A DNA stretch of 64,000 bases, from positions 1-64,000 of the forward strand of contig NZ_KB898728.1 in assembly GCF_000377785.1 (NCBI RefSeq), read 5' to 3'. Both the position numbers and the translations under genes were made by a program. The DNA comes from Thioalkalivibrio sp. ALJ24. Its GTDB lineage: Bacteria; Pseudomonadota; Gammaproteobacteria; Ectothiorhodospirales; Ectothiorhodospiraceae. The notes beneath the pieces are model-generated. The model was given only the letters and a program-made list of their open reading frames with translations, did no database searches and was not told the origin of the DNA. Below, one piece after another: positions 34,823-44,655 of the stretch. Position 1 is the stretch's first letter; every line of letters starts with the position of its first letter.

Positions 34823-35076
34823 GCACACGCTCGCGCTCGAGTCGCTTTTGCGTGCGAACAAGGCGCGGGGACCGCCGTGCAGTCATTCTGCACAAGGGAG
34901 CCGCAACGCCGTGCGCGCACAAAACCGGCCGAGCCCCTTCGGCGTTGGCACCCCGGGTTCCCCGATCCTGCGTTGCGGCCCTTGCCGGTAGAACCACTAC
35001 CCGCTGCGCAGCGCGCCTTGTCTGCGAAAACCCGGGGTGCCAACGCGAGCGTGTACATGAATCAGTATTTCCCTGG
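34803..35076. repeat. Long imperfect palindrome at the arsJ 5' end
   Basis: The outer arms 34803-34835 and 35044-35076 are inverted copies (33 bp, about 4 mismatches). They cover the arsJ start region, so the right arm reads ATGAATCAGTATTTCCC on the plus strand. Inner matching pieces (AAGGGAGCCGCAACGC near 34896 against GCGTTGCGGCCCTTG near 34971) and a central hairpin GCCGA/TCGGC share the same centre, about 34939. A second, offset inverted repeat of 18 perfect bp (34942-34959 and 35029-35046, GCGTTGGCACCCCGGGTT) lies in the right half. The interval 34823-35180 otherwise holds no gene that I can support. Confidence 0.75.
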
Positions 35077-35135
35077 GGGCCGCCTTGCTCATCGCGGCGG
35101 GGAGTGTAGGGAAAAAGCATGAACGCCGCATTACG

Positions 35136-35166
35136 CCACGGCGGGGCAACACGCACCCCGCCGTGG
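35136..35166 (-). terminator. Strong stem-loop after the DUF302 gene
   Basis: CCACGGCGGGG (35136-35146) and CCCCGCCGTGG (35156-35166) form a perfect 11-bp stem with a 9-nt loop, 14 bp after the DUF302 stop. There is no T-run. Confidence 0.6.
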
Positions 35167-35180
35167 CCGTCGACTCATGC

Positions 35181-35705
35181 TCAGAAATCGCCGGTTTTTC
35201 CGGCCTCGACGATGCTGTAGATCGTGTCCCTCACCTCGCGGGCGGTTTCTTCCAGATCCTCGGGCAGGTCCGTGGCATGCAGCATCATGTCCATGTTGGT
35301 GGTCACGATCCAGCCCTGGCCCTCGTCATCCTCCACCACTGCGATACGACACGGCAGGAAGCTGGCGAAGATGATGTCGTGCTGCACCATTTCGTTGGCG
35401 ATCAGGGCATCACAGAACGCGAGGATGCGCATGTAGTTGCCCTCGCCGCCCATGGCCGTCACCTGTTCGGACAGTGGCAGATCCGCCACTTCCTGGAAGT
35501 TGCGCATGTTGGCCCGCAACTGCATCATCTCGACGGCTTCCTCGACGCTCACACCGTCCTCGATCCGAAAAACCTCGGCACTGTCCTGAACCAGCTGCTG
35601 AAGCGTTTCACGATCGAGTTCCGGTTCCTGCGCGTCGTCCGGCGCCGAGGCCATCAGGACCGGAGCCCAGCCCAGCAGCAGCACAAACAGAATCCAGCGT
35701 TGCAT
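35181..35705 (-). CDS. Exported DUF302-domain protein
   Basis: 174 residues. A cleavable signal peptide (WILFVLLLGWAPVLMASA, cut near residue 20) puts it in the periplasm. The mature part carries the DUF302 fold: MRNFQEVADLPLSEQV, YMRILAFCDALIANEMVQHD, FLPCRIAVVEDDEGQGWIVTTNMDMML. The motif around PCRIAVVED matches DUF302, a family often found with sulfur-oxidation or cytochrome proteins but of unknown activity. There are two Cys residues (FCDAL and LPCRI). It stands alone between the palindrome near arsJ and the leuA terminator. Confidence 0.85.
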   Translation of the reverse strand: MQRWILFVLLLGWAPVLMASAPDDAQEPELDRETLQQLVQDSAEVFRIEDGVSVEEAVEMMQLRANMRNFQEVADLPLSEQVTAMGGEGNYMRILAFCDALIANEMVQHDIIFASFLPCRIAVVEDDEGQGWIVTTNMDMMLHATDLPEDLEETAREVRDTIYSIVEAGKTGDF

Positions 35706-35787
35706 ATTTCACCTCCCTCCGTTGCGCGACCTCCGGCCGCTTCTCCGAGAGGTTAGACCACTCAACGGAACAAAGGCGCCAAACAAC

Positions 35788-35823
35788 AAAAAAACCCCGC
35801 ATCGCTCGCGCGACACGGGGTTT
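35788..35823 (-). terminator. Rho-independent terminator after leuA
   Basis: AAACCCCG (35792-35799) and CGGGGTTT (35816-35823) make the stem. On the minus strand it runs into a T7 tract (35794-35788). It lies about 40 bp after the leuA stop. Confidence 0.88.
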
Positions 35824-35860
35824 GCGGTGAACACCCCCGGGACCGTCACATGACGGACAT

Positions 35861-37561
35861 TCAGGCGCTGGCCGCGGCCATCACCGCATCCGGGATGCGC
35901 GGGGCCTCGTTGCCCAGACGCCGGCCGGCGGCGTTCAGCACAGCCTGCAGGGTCGCGGCCGTGGTGTCCTCGCCCAGGGCCACGCCCACCGAGCGCTCGC
36001 CGTCCACCGAGACATCCACCGCGGCCATCGCGCGCGCCTCGGTCCCGGCCTCCACCGCGTGTTCGTCGAAGTGGCTGACGCGCACCTCCACGCCGCGGCT
36101 GGCGTGCAGTGCCTCGGCCAGCGCCTCCACCGCGCCGTGGCCGGCCCCGTTCAGGCGGGTCTCCTGTCCGGGCGGGCCCACGGTGGCATCCAGGCGCACC
36201 ACCGGGCCCTCCTTTTCGATCTCGTAGCGGACCAGATCCCAGCCCGGGACCGGTGCCAGGTAGTGCTTCTCGAACAGCTCGTGGATGCGCTGCGAAGTGA
36301 CCTCCTCGCCGGAGGCCTCGGCGTCCTGCTGCACGATACGGGCAAACTCGACCGCCAGCCAGCGCGGCAGCTCGATGCCGTAGTCGCGCTCCAGCACGTG
36401 GGTTACCCCGCCCTTGCCGGACTGCGAGTTGATGCGCACCACCTCTTCGTAACGCCGTCCCAGGTCGCCCGGGTCGATCGGCAGGTAGGGCACGTTCCAG
36501 TGGCCGCCGTTCTCGCGGTAGTGCGCCAGGCCCTTGCGGATCGCGTCCTGATGGCTGCCGGAGAACGCGGTGTAGACCAGCTCGCCCGCCCACGGATGGC
36601 GCGGATGGATCGGCATGTCGGTGCACTCCTTGTACACCTCCATCAACCGCTCCATGTCGGACAGGTCGATGGTCGGGTCGATGCCCTGCGAATACAGGTT
36701 CATGCCGACGGTGACCAGGTCCATGTTGCCGGTGCGCTCGCCATTGCCGAACAGCGTGCCCTCCAGGCGGTCGGCCCCGGCCAGCAGGCCCAGTTCGGCC
36801 GCCGCCACGCCGGTACCGCGGTCGTTGTGCGTATGCAGCGACACGCAGATGTGTTCGCGGTGCTGCACGTGGTCGCAGAACCACTCGACCTGGTCGGCGA
36901 ACACGTTGGGCGTCGCCGATTCCACCGTGGCCGGCAGATTGATGACCACCTTCTGGCCCTGATCCGGGCGCCAGATCGTATTGACCGCGTCAACCACCTC
37001 GACGGCGTAGTCCAGCTCGGTGGTGGAGAAACTCTCCGGCGAATACTGGAAGATCCACTCGGTCTGCGGGTACTGCGCCGCGTAGTCGCGCACCCAGCGC
37101 GCGCCGTTCTCGGCGATGCCGCGGATGCCGTCGCGGTCCATGCGGAACACCTGCTCGCGCTGCGCCGGGTTGGTAGAGTTGTACACATGCACCACCGCGC
37201 GCGGCACGCCCTCCAGGGCCTCGAAGGTGCGGGCGATCAGATCCTCGCGCGCCTGCGTCAGCACCTGCACGTACACGCCCTCGGGGATGCGCTGTTCGTC
37301 CACCAGCCGGCGGGTAAAGTCGAAGTCGATCTGCGAGGCGGCCGGAAAGCCGATCTCGATCTCCTTGAGCCCGATGTCCACCAGCACCTCGAAGAAGCGC
37401 ATCTTCTGCTCCACGCTCATCGGGTGCACCAGCGCCTGGTTGCCGTCACGCAGATCCACCGCGCAGAACCGCGGGGCCTCCGTCGTGCGGCTTGCCGGCC
37501 AGCGCCGGTCCGCCTTGTCGATCGGCGGGAAGGGGGCGTACTTGGTGTGATCGAAACTCAT
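35861..37561 (-). CDS. leuA: 2-isopropylmalate synthase LeuA (long form)
   Basis: First step of leucine synthesis: condenses 2-ketoisovalerate and acetyl-CoA. 566 residues from ATG 37561 (AGGAG about 10 bp upstream); an in-frame extension to 37675 lies in the promoter region. DRE-TIM barrel with FCAVDLRDGNQALVHPM at the start of the catalytic domain, GFPAASQIDFDF, and the metal-binding HTHNDRGTGVAAAELG. The C-terminal regulatory (leucine-feedback) domain begins near 440. Sequence and length match the yeast/mycobacterial-type LeuA branch (LeuA2) rather than the 515-residue enteric form. Separate from leuCDB; divergent from an Lrp/AsnC regulator. Confidence 0.97.
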   Translation of the reverse strand: MSFDHTKYAPFPPIDKADRRWPASRTTEAPRFCAVDLRDGNQALVHPMSVEQKMRFFEVLVDIGLKEIEIGFPAASQIDFDFTRRLVDEQRIPEGVYVQVLTQAREDLIARTFEALEGVPRAVVHVYNSTNPAQREQVFRMDRDGIRGIAENGARWVRDYAAQYPQTEWIFQYSPESFSTTELDYAVEVVDAVNTIWRPDQGQKVVINLPATVESATPNVFADQVEWFCDHVQHREHICVSLHTHNDRGTGVAAAELGLLAGADRLEGTLFGNGERTGNMDLVTVGMNLYSQGIDPTIDLSDMERLMEVYKECTDMPIHPRHPWAGELVYTAFSGSHQDAIRKGLAHYRENGGHWNVPYLPIDPGDLGRRYEEVVRINSQSGKGGVTHVLERDYGIELPRWLAVEFARIVQQDAEASGEEVTSQRIHELFEKHYLAPVPGWDLVRYEIEKEGPVVRLDATVGPPGQETRLNGAGHGAVEALAEALHASRGVEVRVSHFDEHAVEAGTEARAMAAVDVSVDGERSVGVALGEDTTAATLQAVLNAAGRRLGNEAPRIPDAVMAAASA

Positions 37562-37595
37562 GACGATCGCTCTCCTGAATGCGAATGCTGCGGCT

Positions 37596-37617
37596 TTCCT
37601 GTTGAGACAACAGAATA
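37596..37617. promoter_or_regulatory. Operator-like dyad upstream of leuA
   Basis: TTCCTGTTG-AGA-CAACAGAAT is a near-perfect dyad with arms CTGTTG/CAACAG, 35 bp before the leuA start. It is flanked by a wider inverted repeat CTGCGGC (37588-37594) / GCCGCAG (37630-37636). It could be a repressor site or an RNA hairpin in the leuA leader. No run of Leu codons is present, so classical attenuation is not indicated. Confidence 0.4.
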
Positions 37618-37678
37618 ACGCAGAGTTCGCCGCAGGGAATTGCGAATTAGCGGTCCGACGACCCTTTTGCGACACAAC

Positions 37679-37706
37679 ATTGCGCAGCTTGATTCATAAG
37701 CGCAAT
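37679..37706. promoter_or_regulatory. Dyad upstream of the Lrp/AsnC-family gene
   Basis: ATTGCGC (37679-37685) and GCGCAAT (37700-37706) form a perfect 7-bp inverted repeat with a 14-bp AT-rich spacer. It ends 9 bp before the regulator's ATG. Autoregulatory Lrp-type binding is plausible. Confidence 0.45.
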
Positions 37707-37715
37707 ATCTATCCC

Positions 37716-38207
37716 ATGGATATCGAACCGTACCGTCTCGATCGCTACGACCGCCGGATCCTCGAGATCCTGCAGGAAGACGCGGGCCTCTCCAATCAGG
37801 CCCTGGCCGAGCGCGTCGGGCTGAGCCCCTCGCCCTGCCTGCGCCGGGTGCGTGCACTGGAGAACGCGGGGATCATCGTGCAGCGGGTCGCGCTGCTGGA
37901 CCGGCGTCGCCTGGGCCTGGAGCTGACCGCGCTGATCCATATCGGCATGGACCGGCACACCCCGGAACGCTTCGCCCATTTCGAGGAGACGGTGGCCACC
38001 TACCCCGAGGTCCAGCGCTGCTACCTGATCACCGGCCAGGCGGCCGATTACATGCTGCAGGTGGTGGTCCCCGACATGGATGCCTATCAGGAATTCCTGC
38101 TGCGCCGGATCACCCGGCTGGAGGGGGTGGACAGCGTGCATTCCAGCTTCGTGCTGCGCCGGGTGCTCGACCGCACGGCACTGCCGCTGGATTACTCGCC
38201 GGGCTGA
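37716..38207 (+). CDS. Lrp/AsnC-family transcriptional regulator
   Basis: 163 residues from ATG 37716; the longer frame to 37560 overlaps the leuA promoter and is rejected. N-terminal HTH (LDRYDRRILEILQEDAGLSNQALAERVGLSPSPCLRRVRALENAGII) at about 8-55. The RAM ligand-binding domain lies at about 70-150 (LTALIHIGMD ... YLITGQAADYMLQVVVPDMDAYQEFL). Divergent from leuA, so leucine-responsive control of leuA is a reasonable guess. The 3' end overlaps the convergent DUF1249 gene by 16 bp. Confidence 0.94.
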   Translation: MDIEPYRLDRYDRRILEILQEDAGLSNQALAERVGLSPSPCLRRVRALENAGIIVQRVALLDRRRLGLELTALIHIGMDRHTPERFAHFEETVATYPEVQRCYLITGQAADYMLQVVVPDMDAYQEFLLRRITRLEGVDSVHSSFVLRRVLDRTALPLDYSPG

Positions 38208-38722
38208 GCCGGAAGCTCCGGATGCGCGTCGCCGGCGTCCTCGGCACGCGCAGACAAAGCCCCTCCGGCATCCGCGAACCGGTGCCCCTGACGCAGGCAG
38301 TAACGCAGCCACTTGTTGAGGAAACGGTTGTGGCGCCAGCGACAACCCAGCCCGGGCTGGCCGGCAAGGGTATCGATCATGCGGTCCTCGCCGGTGCGCC
38401 GGCAGTAACGCCCCAGCACCTCGGCCTGACGCGCGTCATGGAACATCCGCAGCCGCAGATCGGGCTGCTCGCGCACGTGGCCGTCGCCTTCGCCGAAGCG
38501 ATAGGTCAGGCGCAGGGTCAGGGTGTAGCGCGTACGTTCCAGCACCTCCAGGTGCAGATCCAGCGCCCCGTTCACCCTCGAGACCCGCGCCGCACCCGCC
38601 GCTGGCGGTTCGGGGCAAAGCCGGCGCAGCTGCAGGTAGTTGTCCTCGTAGAGCTCCATCAGCGCGGCGAAGGTGACCGGGCGCGGCTGCAGGTACGCGG
38701 GCGTGCGGGTGTCGAGCAACAT
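38192..38722 (-). CDS. DUF1249 family protein (YqiB-like)
   Basis: 176 residues from ATG 38722; the open frame continues far upstream only as antisense of the mutase gene. Family pattern: YLQPRPVTFAALMELYEDNYLQLRRLCPE at the N-terminus, a beta-rich middle (LDLHLEVLERTRYTLTLRLTYRF), and the basic C-terminal block GCRWRHNRFLNKWLRYCLRQGHRF. DUF1249 proteins are common in gammaproteobacteria; function unknown, cytosolic. It is convergent with the Lrp gene (16-bp overlap) and divergent from phosphoglucomutase. Confidence 0.88.
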   Translation of the reverse strand: MLLDTRTPAYLQPRPVTFAALMELYEDNYLQLRRLCPEPPAAGAARVSRVNGALDLHLEVLERTRYTLTLRLTYRFGEGDGHVREQPDLRLRMFHDARQAEVLGRYCRRTGEDRMIDTLAGQPGLGCRWRHNRFLNKWLRYCLRQGHRFADAGGALSARAEDAGDAHPELPAQPGE

Positions 38723-38824
38723 GGGGCCGGAGTCTATCAGGCCGGGACACCCCCTTCCGACCACCGCATTCGGCGTGGGACGATCCGCAACGCGGCAGCA
38801 GACACCCGCCGGGCTTTCTGATAA

Positions 38825-40488
<1,664 letters not shown>

Positions 40489-40489
<1 letters not shown>

Positions 40490-40510
40490 TCCATGGCTTG
40501 ATCCATGGAT
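40489..40510. terminator. Small stem-loop after pgm
   Basis: ATCCATGG (40489-40496) and CCATGGAT (40503-40510) pair across CTTGAT, starting on the last base of the pgm stop. The repeat TGATCCATGG is also direct. There is no T-run; weak terminator or chance. Confidence 0.35.
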
Positions 40511-40531
40511 TAACCCGACCCGCCAGACCCG

Positions 40532-41230
40532 TCAGGGGGCGAGCTGCAGGGTCATCGCCCCCTCGTCCACCTCCACCGACTCGATCCCCGCCTGCAGGCC
40601 CCGGAACGGCTCGAGGGCCAGCAGATCCTCGTCCTTCAGACCGCCCAGCCAGGCATCCGGCAGCGGGATCCCGGCCACGCTGACCCCGACCAGACGCGCG
40701 CGCACGCCCTCGTCCTCGCTGGTCTCGAAATACACCCCGGAATTGACGTTCAGGGTGCGTCCGCCCAGCAGCGGCACGTCGGCGGGGACATCCACCCGCA
40801 CCCGGGTGCTGACCTGCCCCGGGGTCAGTCGCACCGAAACGCGGTCAGCCAGGTCCGGATCTCGCGCGATCAGCGCGTTGAGTTCGCGTTCGGAGAACGC
40901 GATCCGGCGCGCGGCGGCGTCTTCCTCGTAGAGTTCGGGGATCAGCGGCTCGGCGTCCGGGTCGTCCAGCTCCACGATCGCCCCGCCGTGCTCGGCATCC
41001 GGACGCGGCACGGCCGGCTCACGCGTGCGCTCCAGGGCCTGCAGCTTGTCGTCCAGCGCCTGCTGCTCCTCGACATCCAGCTCCACGGACTTCGGCTCGC
41101 CCGACTGCAGCTGCACCCAGCCCCAGAATCCGGCCCAGATGATCGCCAGGCCGAGCAGGATCAGCAGGTAGCGCGGCGGGCGCCCGGTGGAGCCGGCCAC
41201 ACCCTTGCCGGTGGAATCGCGTTGGGCCAT
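40532..41230 (-). CDS. Hypothetical membrane-anchored protein at the end of the flg operon
   Basis: 232 residues. A cytoplasmic lead of about 20 residues, one membrane helix (about 21-40, YLLILLGLAIIWAGFWGWVQL), a short coiled coil (48-68, DVEEQQALDDKLQALERT), and a periplasmic domain from about 105. That domain opens with FSERELNALIARDPDLADRV and repeats beta strands (VSTRVRVDVPADVPLLGGRTLNVNSGVYFE, LVGVSVAGIPLPDAWLGGLKDEDLL). The strand pattern resembles lipid-binding or LmeA/DUF2993-like folds, but I cannot assign a family. It lies 54 bp after flgL on the same strand, so it may ride on the flagellar transcript. Confidence 0.75.
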   Translation of the reverse strand: MAQRDSTGKGVAGSTGRPPRYLLILLGLAIIWAGFWGWVQLQSGEPKSVELDVEEQQALDDKLQALERTREPAVPRPDAEHGGAIVELDDPDAEPLIPELYEEDAAARRIAFSERELNALIARDPDLADRVSVRLTPGQVSTRVRVDVPADVPLLGGRTLNVNSGVYFETSEDEGVRARLVGVSVAGIPLPDAWLGGLKDEDLLALEPFRGLQAGIESVEVDEGAMTLQLAP

Positions 41231-41284
41231 GTCAGGGGTCTCGGTGTAGGTCCGCCGGCATCGTCGCCGCCGGGTCGCGGCGCG

Positions 41285-42526
41285 TCAAATGAAATCGAAC
41301 AGCGACAGCCGGCTGGTCTCGGTGTAGGTCTGCTGTGCCGCCTGCAACGCGACCTGCTGCTGGTTGAAGCGGCTGATGGCCTCGGCATAGTCGAGATCGC
41401 GGATCTCCGAGACCGCGGTCTCCAGATCCAGCAGACGATCGTCGTTGAGCTCGGTCTGGTCGTCCATGGTCTTCAGCCGCGAGCCCACGTCGGCCCGGAC
41501 CTCGTTGAAGTTTTCCAGCGCCGCATCCATGTCGGCCAGGGCCGTATTGGTGGCGGTGGCCAGGTTGGCCCGGTTCTCCCGCGTACCGGTGCCGTCCTCC
41601 AGCGCGGCGATGATGTCATCCAGGGTGGAGAAGATGTCCTTGTTTTCGGCCGGACGCGACACCACCTCGTCACCATCGACCGGATCCCCACTGATCGTCA
41701 CCGAGCGGCCGGCGAATTCGATGGATTCGCCCGGGACAAAGGTCTCATTTGCCGGAAGGTCAGGTGGATCATCCGGACCTTCCTCGAATTCCACCGTGTA
41801 CGTCACACCCTCATCGTTCTCGGCGAAGCTGATGATGTAGTCGTTGCGGTCCAGCTCGCGAACGTCGTACACCTCGGCCTTGTCGATCACCAGCGAGCTG
41901 CCGTCTCCGAGTCCATTTTCGCCACCAATTTCGGCGGTGACCCGGCCGTCATTCTCCGGGATGTTCATGAACACGTCCGCGCCGGTGTCGCCGATCGGCA
42001 CCGAGCGGGTCGGCGAGATCTCGACCTCACGCACGCTGCCGGTGCCCTCGGCACCCTCGTAACGCACCTCCCCCGCACCGTCCTGCTTGAACGGCTGCTC
42101 CAGCGAATTGGTCCCGGCGAAGATGTACTCGCCGTTGGGATCGCGGGTATTGGCGATCTCGAACAGCTCGTCGCGCAGCTGGCGCAGCTCGTTCGCCTGG
42201 TAGCGCCGTGTCTCGTCGGTCTGGCTGTCGTTGTTGCCGGCCACCACCAGTTCGCGCGCCCGCTGCAGGGCATCGGTGCCCGACTGCAGCAGCGACTCCT
42301 GCTGTTTCAGGCGCGGCTGCGCGTTGTCGATGTTGCGCTGGTACTGCTCGGTAGCCTTGATGATGCGCTCGAACTGGTTGGTCTGGGTCGCGCCGCTGGG
42401 GTCATCGGAGGGCCTGAGGATCCGCTCGCCGGAGCCCAGCTGCAGCGACGTGCGGTTGAGCTCCGACTGGTTGCGCTGGATCTGGTCGATCCCGGTCTGG
42501 AAGATCTGTGTGGTCGATATGCGCAT
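41285..42526 (-). CDS. flgL: Flagellar hook-associated protein 3 FlgL
   Basis: Junction protein between hook (via FlgK) and filament. 413 residues. Flagellin-like N-terminus (MRISTTQIFQTGIDQIQRNQSELNRTSLQLGSG class) and C-terminus (DYAEAISRFNQQQVALQAAQQTYTE), both coiled-coil regions for D0/D1. The middle (about 190-290) is variable and strongly acidic. It follows flgK with a 66-bp gap and is the last recognised flg gene of the operon. Confidence 0.96.
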   Translation of the reverse strand: MRISTTQIFQTGIDQIQRNQSELNRTSLQLGSGERILRPSDDPSGATQTNQFERIIKATEQYQRNIDNAQPRLKQQESLLQSGTDALQRARELVVAGNNDSQTDETRRYQANELRQLRDELFEIANTRDPNGEYIFAGTNSLEQPFKQDGAGEVRYEGAEGTGSVREVEISPTRSVPIGDTGADVFMNIPENDGRVTAEIGGENGLGDGSSLVIDKAEVYDVRELDRNDYIISFAENDEGVTYTVEFEEGPDDPPDLPANETFVPGESIEFAGRSVTISGDPVDGDEVVSRPAENKDIFSTLDDIIAALEDGTGTRENRANLATATNTALADMDAALENFNEVRADVGSRLKTMDDQTELNDDRLLDLETAVSEIRDLDYAEAISRFNQQQVALQAAQQTYTETSRLSLFDFI

Positions 42527-42592
42527 GGTGTCATCCCCGGATGCCGCGGCATCCCGTCAACTGCTGTAAACCGCCGGTCGGACGCGGGCCCA

Positions 42593-44596
42593 TCAGCCGC
42601 GCACCGCGCCCAGCAGACTGTCGAACAGGCTGTTGCCGATCTGGATCACCTGTGCCGAGGCCTGATAGGCCTGCTGATAGCGCAGCAGATCCGCCGCTTC
42701 CTCGTCCAGGTTCACGCCGGAGACCGCCTCGCGCTGCTCGCGCGCCTGATCCAGCTGGGCGCTGGCCGATTCCTCGGCCACCTGCGCCTGACGGGTCTGC
42801 GTGCCGACGCTCGCGATCAGGCTGTTGTAGGCATCGCCGAAGTTGCGCCGCCCCTCAACCTGATCGGCCTCGGCAAGCGCGTTCATCGCCTTCATGTTGC
42901 GGTTGTCGCCTTCGCGATTCTCGTTGGTGAAGACCTGGAAGCTATCGCCGTCATCGGGCATGCCGCGGATCTCCACAACCCACTCGACGCCTTCTTCAGC
43001 CCATTCGTTATCCTCATCCTTCGGGACGAGAATGTAGCTGTCCCCGTCACGTTTAACGCCCAGTTCGACGGTATCGTCATCGCCCAGAGGAACACCGTCC
43101 TCGTCGTCGTCATCCGGGTCCAGCTTGAACACACCATCCTCACCCTCCTCATCATTGACGAAGGTGATTTCCAGACCGTCTACATCCGCATCAAACGCCG
43201 AGCCGCCGGGGTCGATGGCCTCGATGCGGCTGACATCGGACGAGCCTGAGTTGTCTTCCCCCGTTTGGGCCCGCAGGGCTGCCGCCGCGGCAAGCTCGTC
43301 ACCGTCCTGCATCTGCACTTCGATCTGGCTGGCGCCGGTGCGCGTGGGCTGGATCAGCCACTCCCCCGTGATGCCATCCCCGCCTTCGAGCTCGCCGACG
43401 TCGATGACCACGCCGTCCACACGAATCTCGTCGTTATCGTCGTCGATCTCGTAATCATCTTGATCAACCACCCGATTGTCCGGCAGCCGACGCACCTCGT
43501 ATTCTCCGTTGTCGTCGCGCCGCAAGCGGTAGTCATTGGTGGTCAGAGCCCCGGCGTCCTCGATGCTCACCTCGGGATTGCTCTCCGGCTTCGGATCCCC
43601 GACGCCCCACACCCGCGGCTCGCCCAGCGAGAAGATCGCCTCGCCCTGCTCGCCGTTGAGATCCAGCCCCAGCTGGTTCTGCCGGTTGAAGCTGTCACCC
43701 AGCGAATGCGCGATCTGGCCGAGCGTGTTCTGCGCCTCGTCGATCAGGCCGCCACGCGTCTCCAGCAGTGCACCCAGCTCGCCACCCTGGATGAACCGCG
43801 AGATGCTGGCGGTGCCTTCGCCGCTGGGCACGCCAATATCCAGCTGGTCGGGGTCCCCCGACAGCGGCTCGGCGCGCAGCTCGCGCGCATCCCCGCCGAG
43901 CACCAGCGACTGGCCATTGCCAACAAACACGTTCAGCGCGCCGTCGTCCTGCTCCACGGTGCGCACGTCCACCTTTTCCGCCAGCTGGTTGATCAGGCGG
44001 TCGCGCTGGTCGAGCAGATCGTTGGGTGATCCCTGGGTGGAACCGGAGACGATGGCACGGTTCACGTCGGCCACCGACTCGGCAAGGTCGTTGACCTCCT
44101 GCACCCCGGTCTTGATCTGGTTATTGACGATGTCGCGCTGCTCCTGCAGGCGGCTGTCGATGGAACCCAGGCGTTCCACCAGCGATTCCGCCTCGGTGCG
44201 GAACACCTCGCGTGCGGAACTGGAGGTCGGATCGCTGCTGACGTCCTGGGCCGCGGCGAAATAGCTCTCCAGCACTGGCTGCAGCCCCGAGGATTCGTCC
44301 GCGAGCAGATCGTCGATGCGGTTGGCGATCTGCACCCGGGTCTCGGCAGCGGAGGCGGCGGTGGTCGCGTCGGTGAGCTGCCGGTTCACGAATTCATCGG
44401 AGATGCGCCGAATGTTGTCGACCTGCACCCCCTGGCCCTGGAAGTTGCCCCCCAGGAACTGCGGCGGGCGGTTGGCCAGCGAGGTCTCCTGGCGCGAATA
44501 CCCCTCGGTGGAGGCATTGGCGATGTTGTTGCTGGTGGTGCCGATGGCCCGCTGGTAGGCCAGCAGACCCGACGTCCCGATATTGAGGGAGCTCAT
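42593..44596 (-). CDS. flgK: Flagellar hook-associated protein 1 FlgK
   Basis: 667 residues, longer than the 550 of enterics. The N-terminus (LNIGTSGLLAYQRAIGTTSNNIANASTEGYSRQE) and C-terminus (VNLDEEAADLLRYQQAYQASAQVIQIGNSLFDSLLG) are the axial-protein signatures. The middle third (about 340-590) has very acidic insertions, for example DEEGEDG followed by DPDDDDEDGVPLGDDD, as expected for a surface protein facing high salt or high pH. Position flgJ-flgK-flgL is canonical. Confidence 0.96.
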   Translation of the reverse strand: MSSLNIGTSGLLAYQRAIGTTSNNIANASTEGYSRQETSLANRPPQFLGGNFQGQGVQVDNIRRISDEFVNRQLTDATTAASAAETRVQIANRIDDLLADESSGLQPVLESYFAAAQDVSSDPTSSSAREVFRTEAESLVERLGSIDSRLQEQRDIVNNQIKTGVQEVNDLAESVADVNRAIVSGSTQGSPNDLLDQRDRLINQLAEKVDVRTVEQDDGALNVFVGNGQSLVLGGDARELRAEPLSGDPDQLDIGVPSGEGTASISRFIQGGELGALLETRGGLIDEAQNTLGQIAHSLGDSFNRQNQLGLDLNGEQGEAIFSLGEPRVWGVGDPKPESNPEVSIEDAGALTTNDYRLRRDDNGEYEVRRLPDNRVVDQDDYEIDDDNDEIRVDGVVIDVGELEGGDGITGEWLIQPTRTGASQIEVQMQDGDELAAAAALRAQTGEDNSGSSDVSRIEAIDPGGSAFDADVDGLEITFVNDEEGEDGVFKLDPDDDDEDGVPLGDDDTVELGVKRDGDSYILVPKDEDNEWAEEGVEWVVEIRGMPDDGDSFQVFTNENREGDNRNMKAMNALAEADQVEGRRNFGDAYNSLIASVGTQTRQAQVAEESASAQLDQAREQREAVSGVNLDEEAADLLRYQQAYQASAQVIQIGNSLFDSLLGAVRG

Positions 44597-44655
44597 GACG
44601 CCATCCTCCGTGACCCGCGGGGTTCACTGATCAATCTGTCACCGTTACGCATGTT

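Noticed and set aside
37562-37715. Leucine attenuator peptide before leuA
   Set aside because: No short ORF with a run of Leu codons and no terminator/antiterminator pair could be seen.
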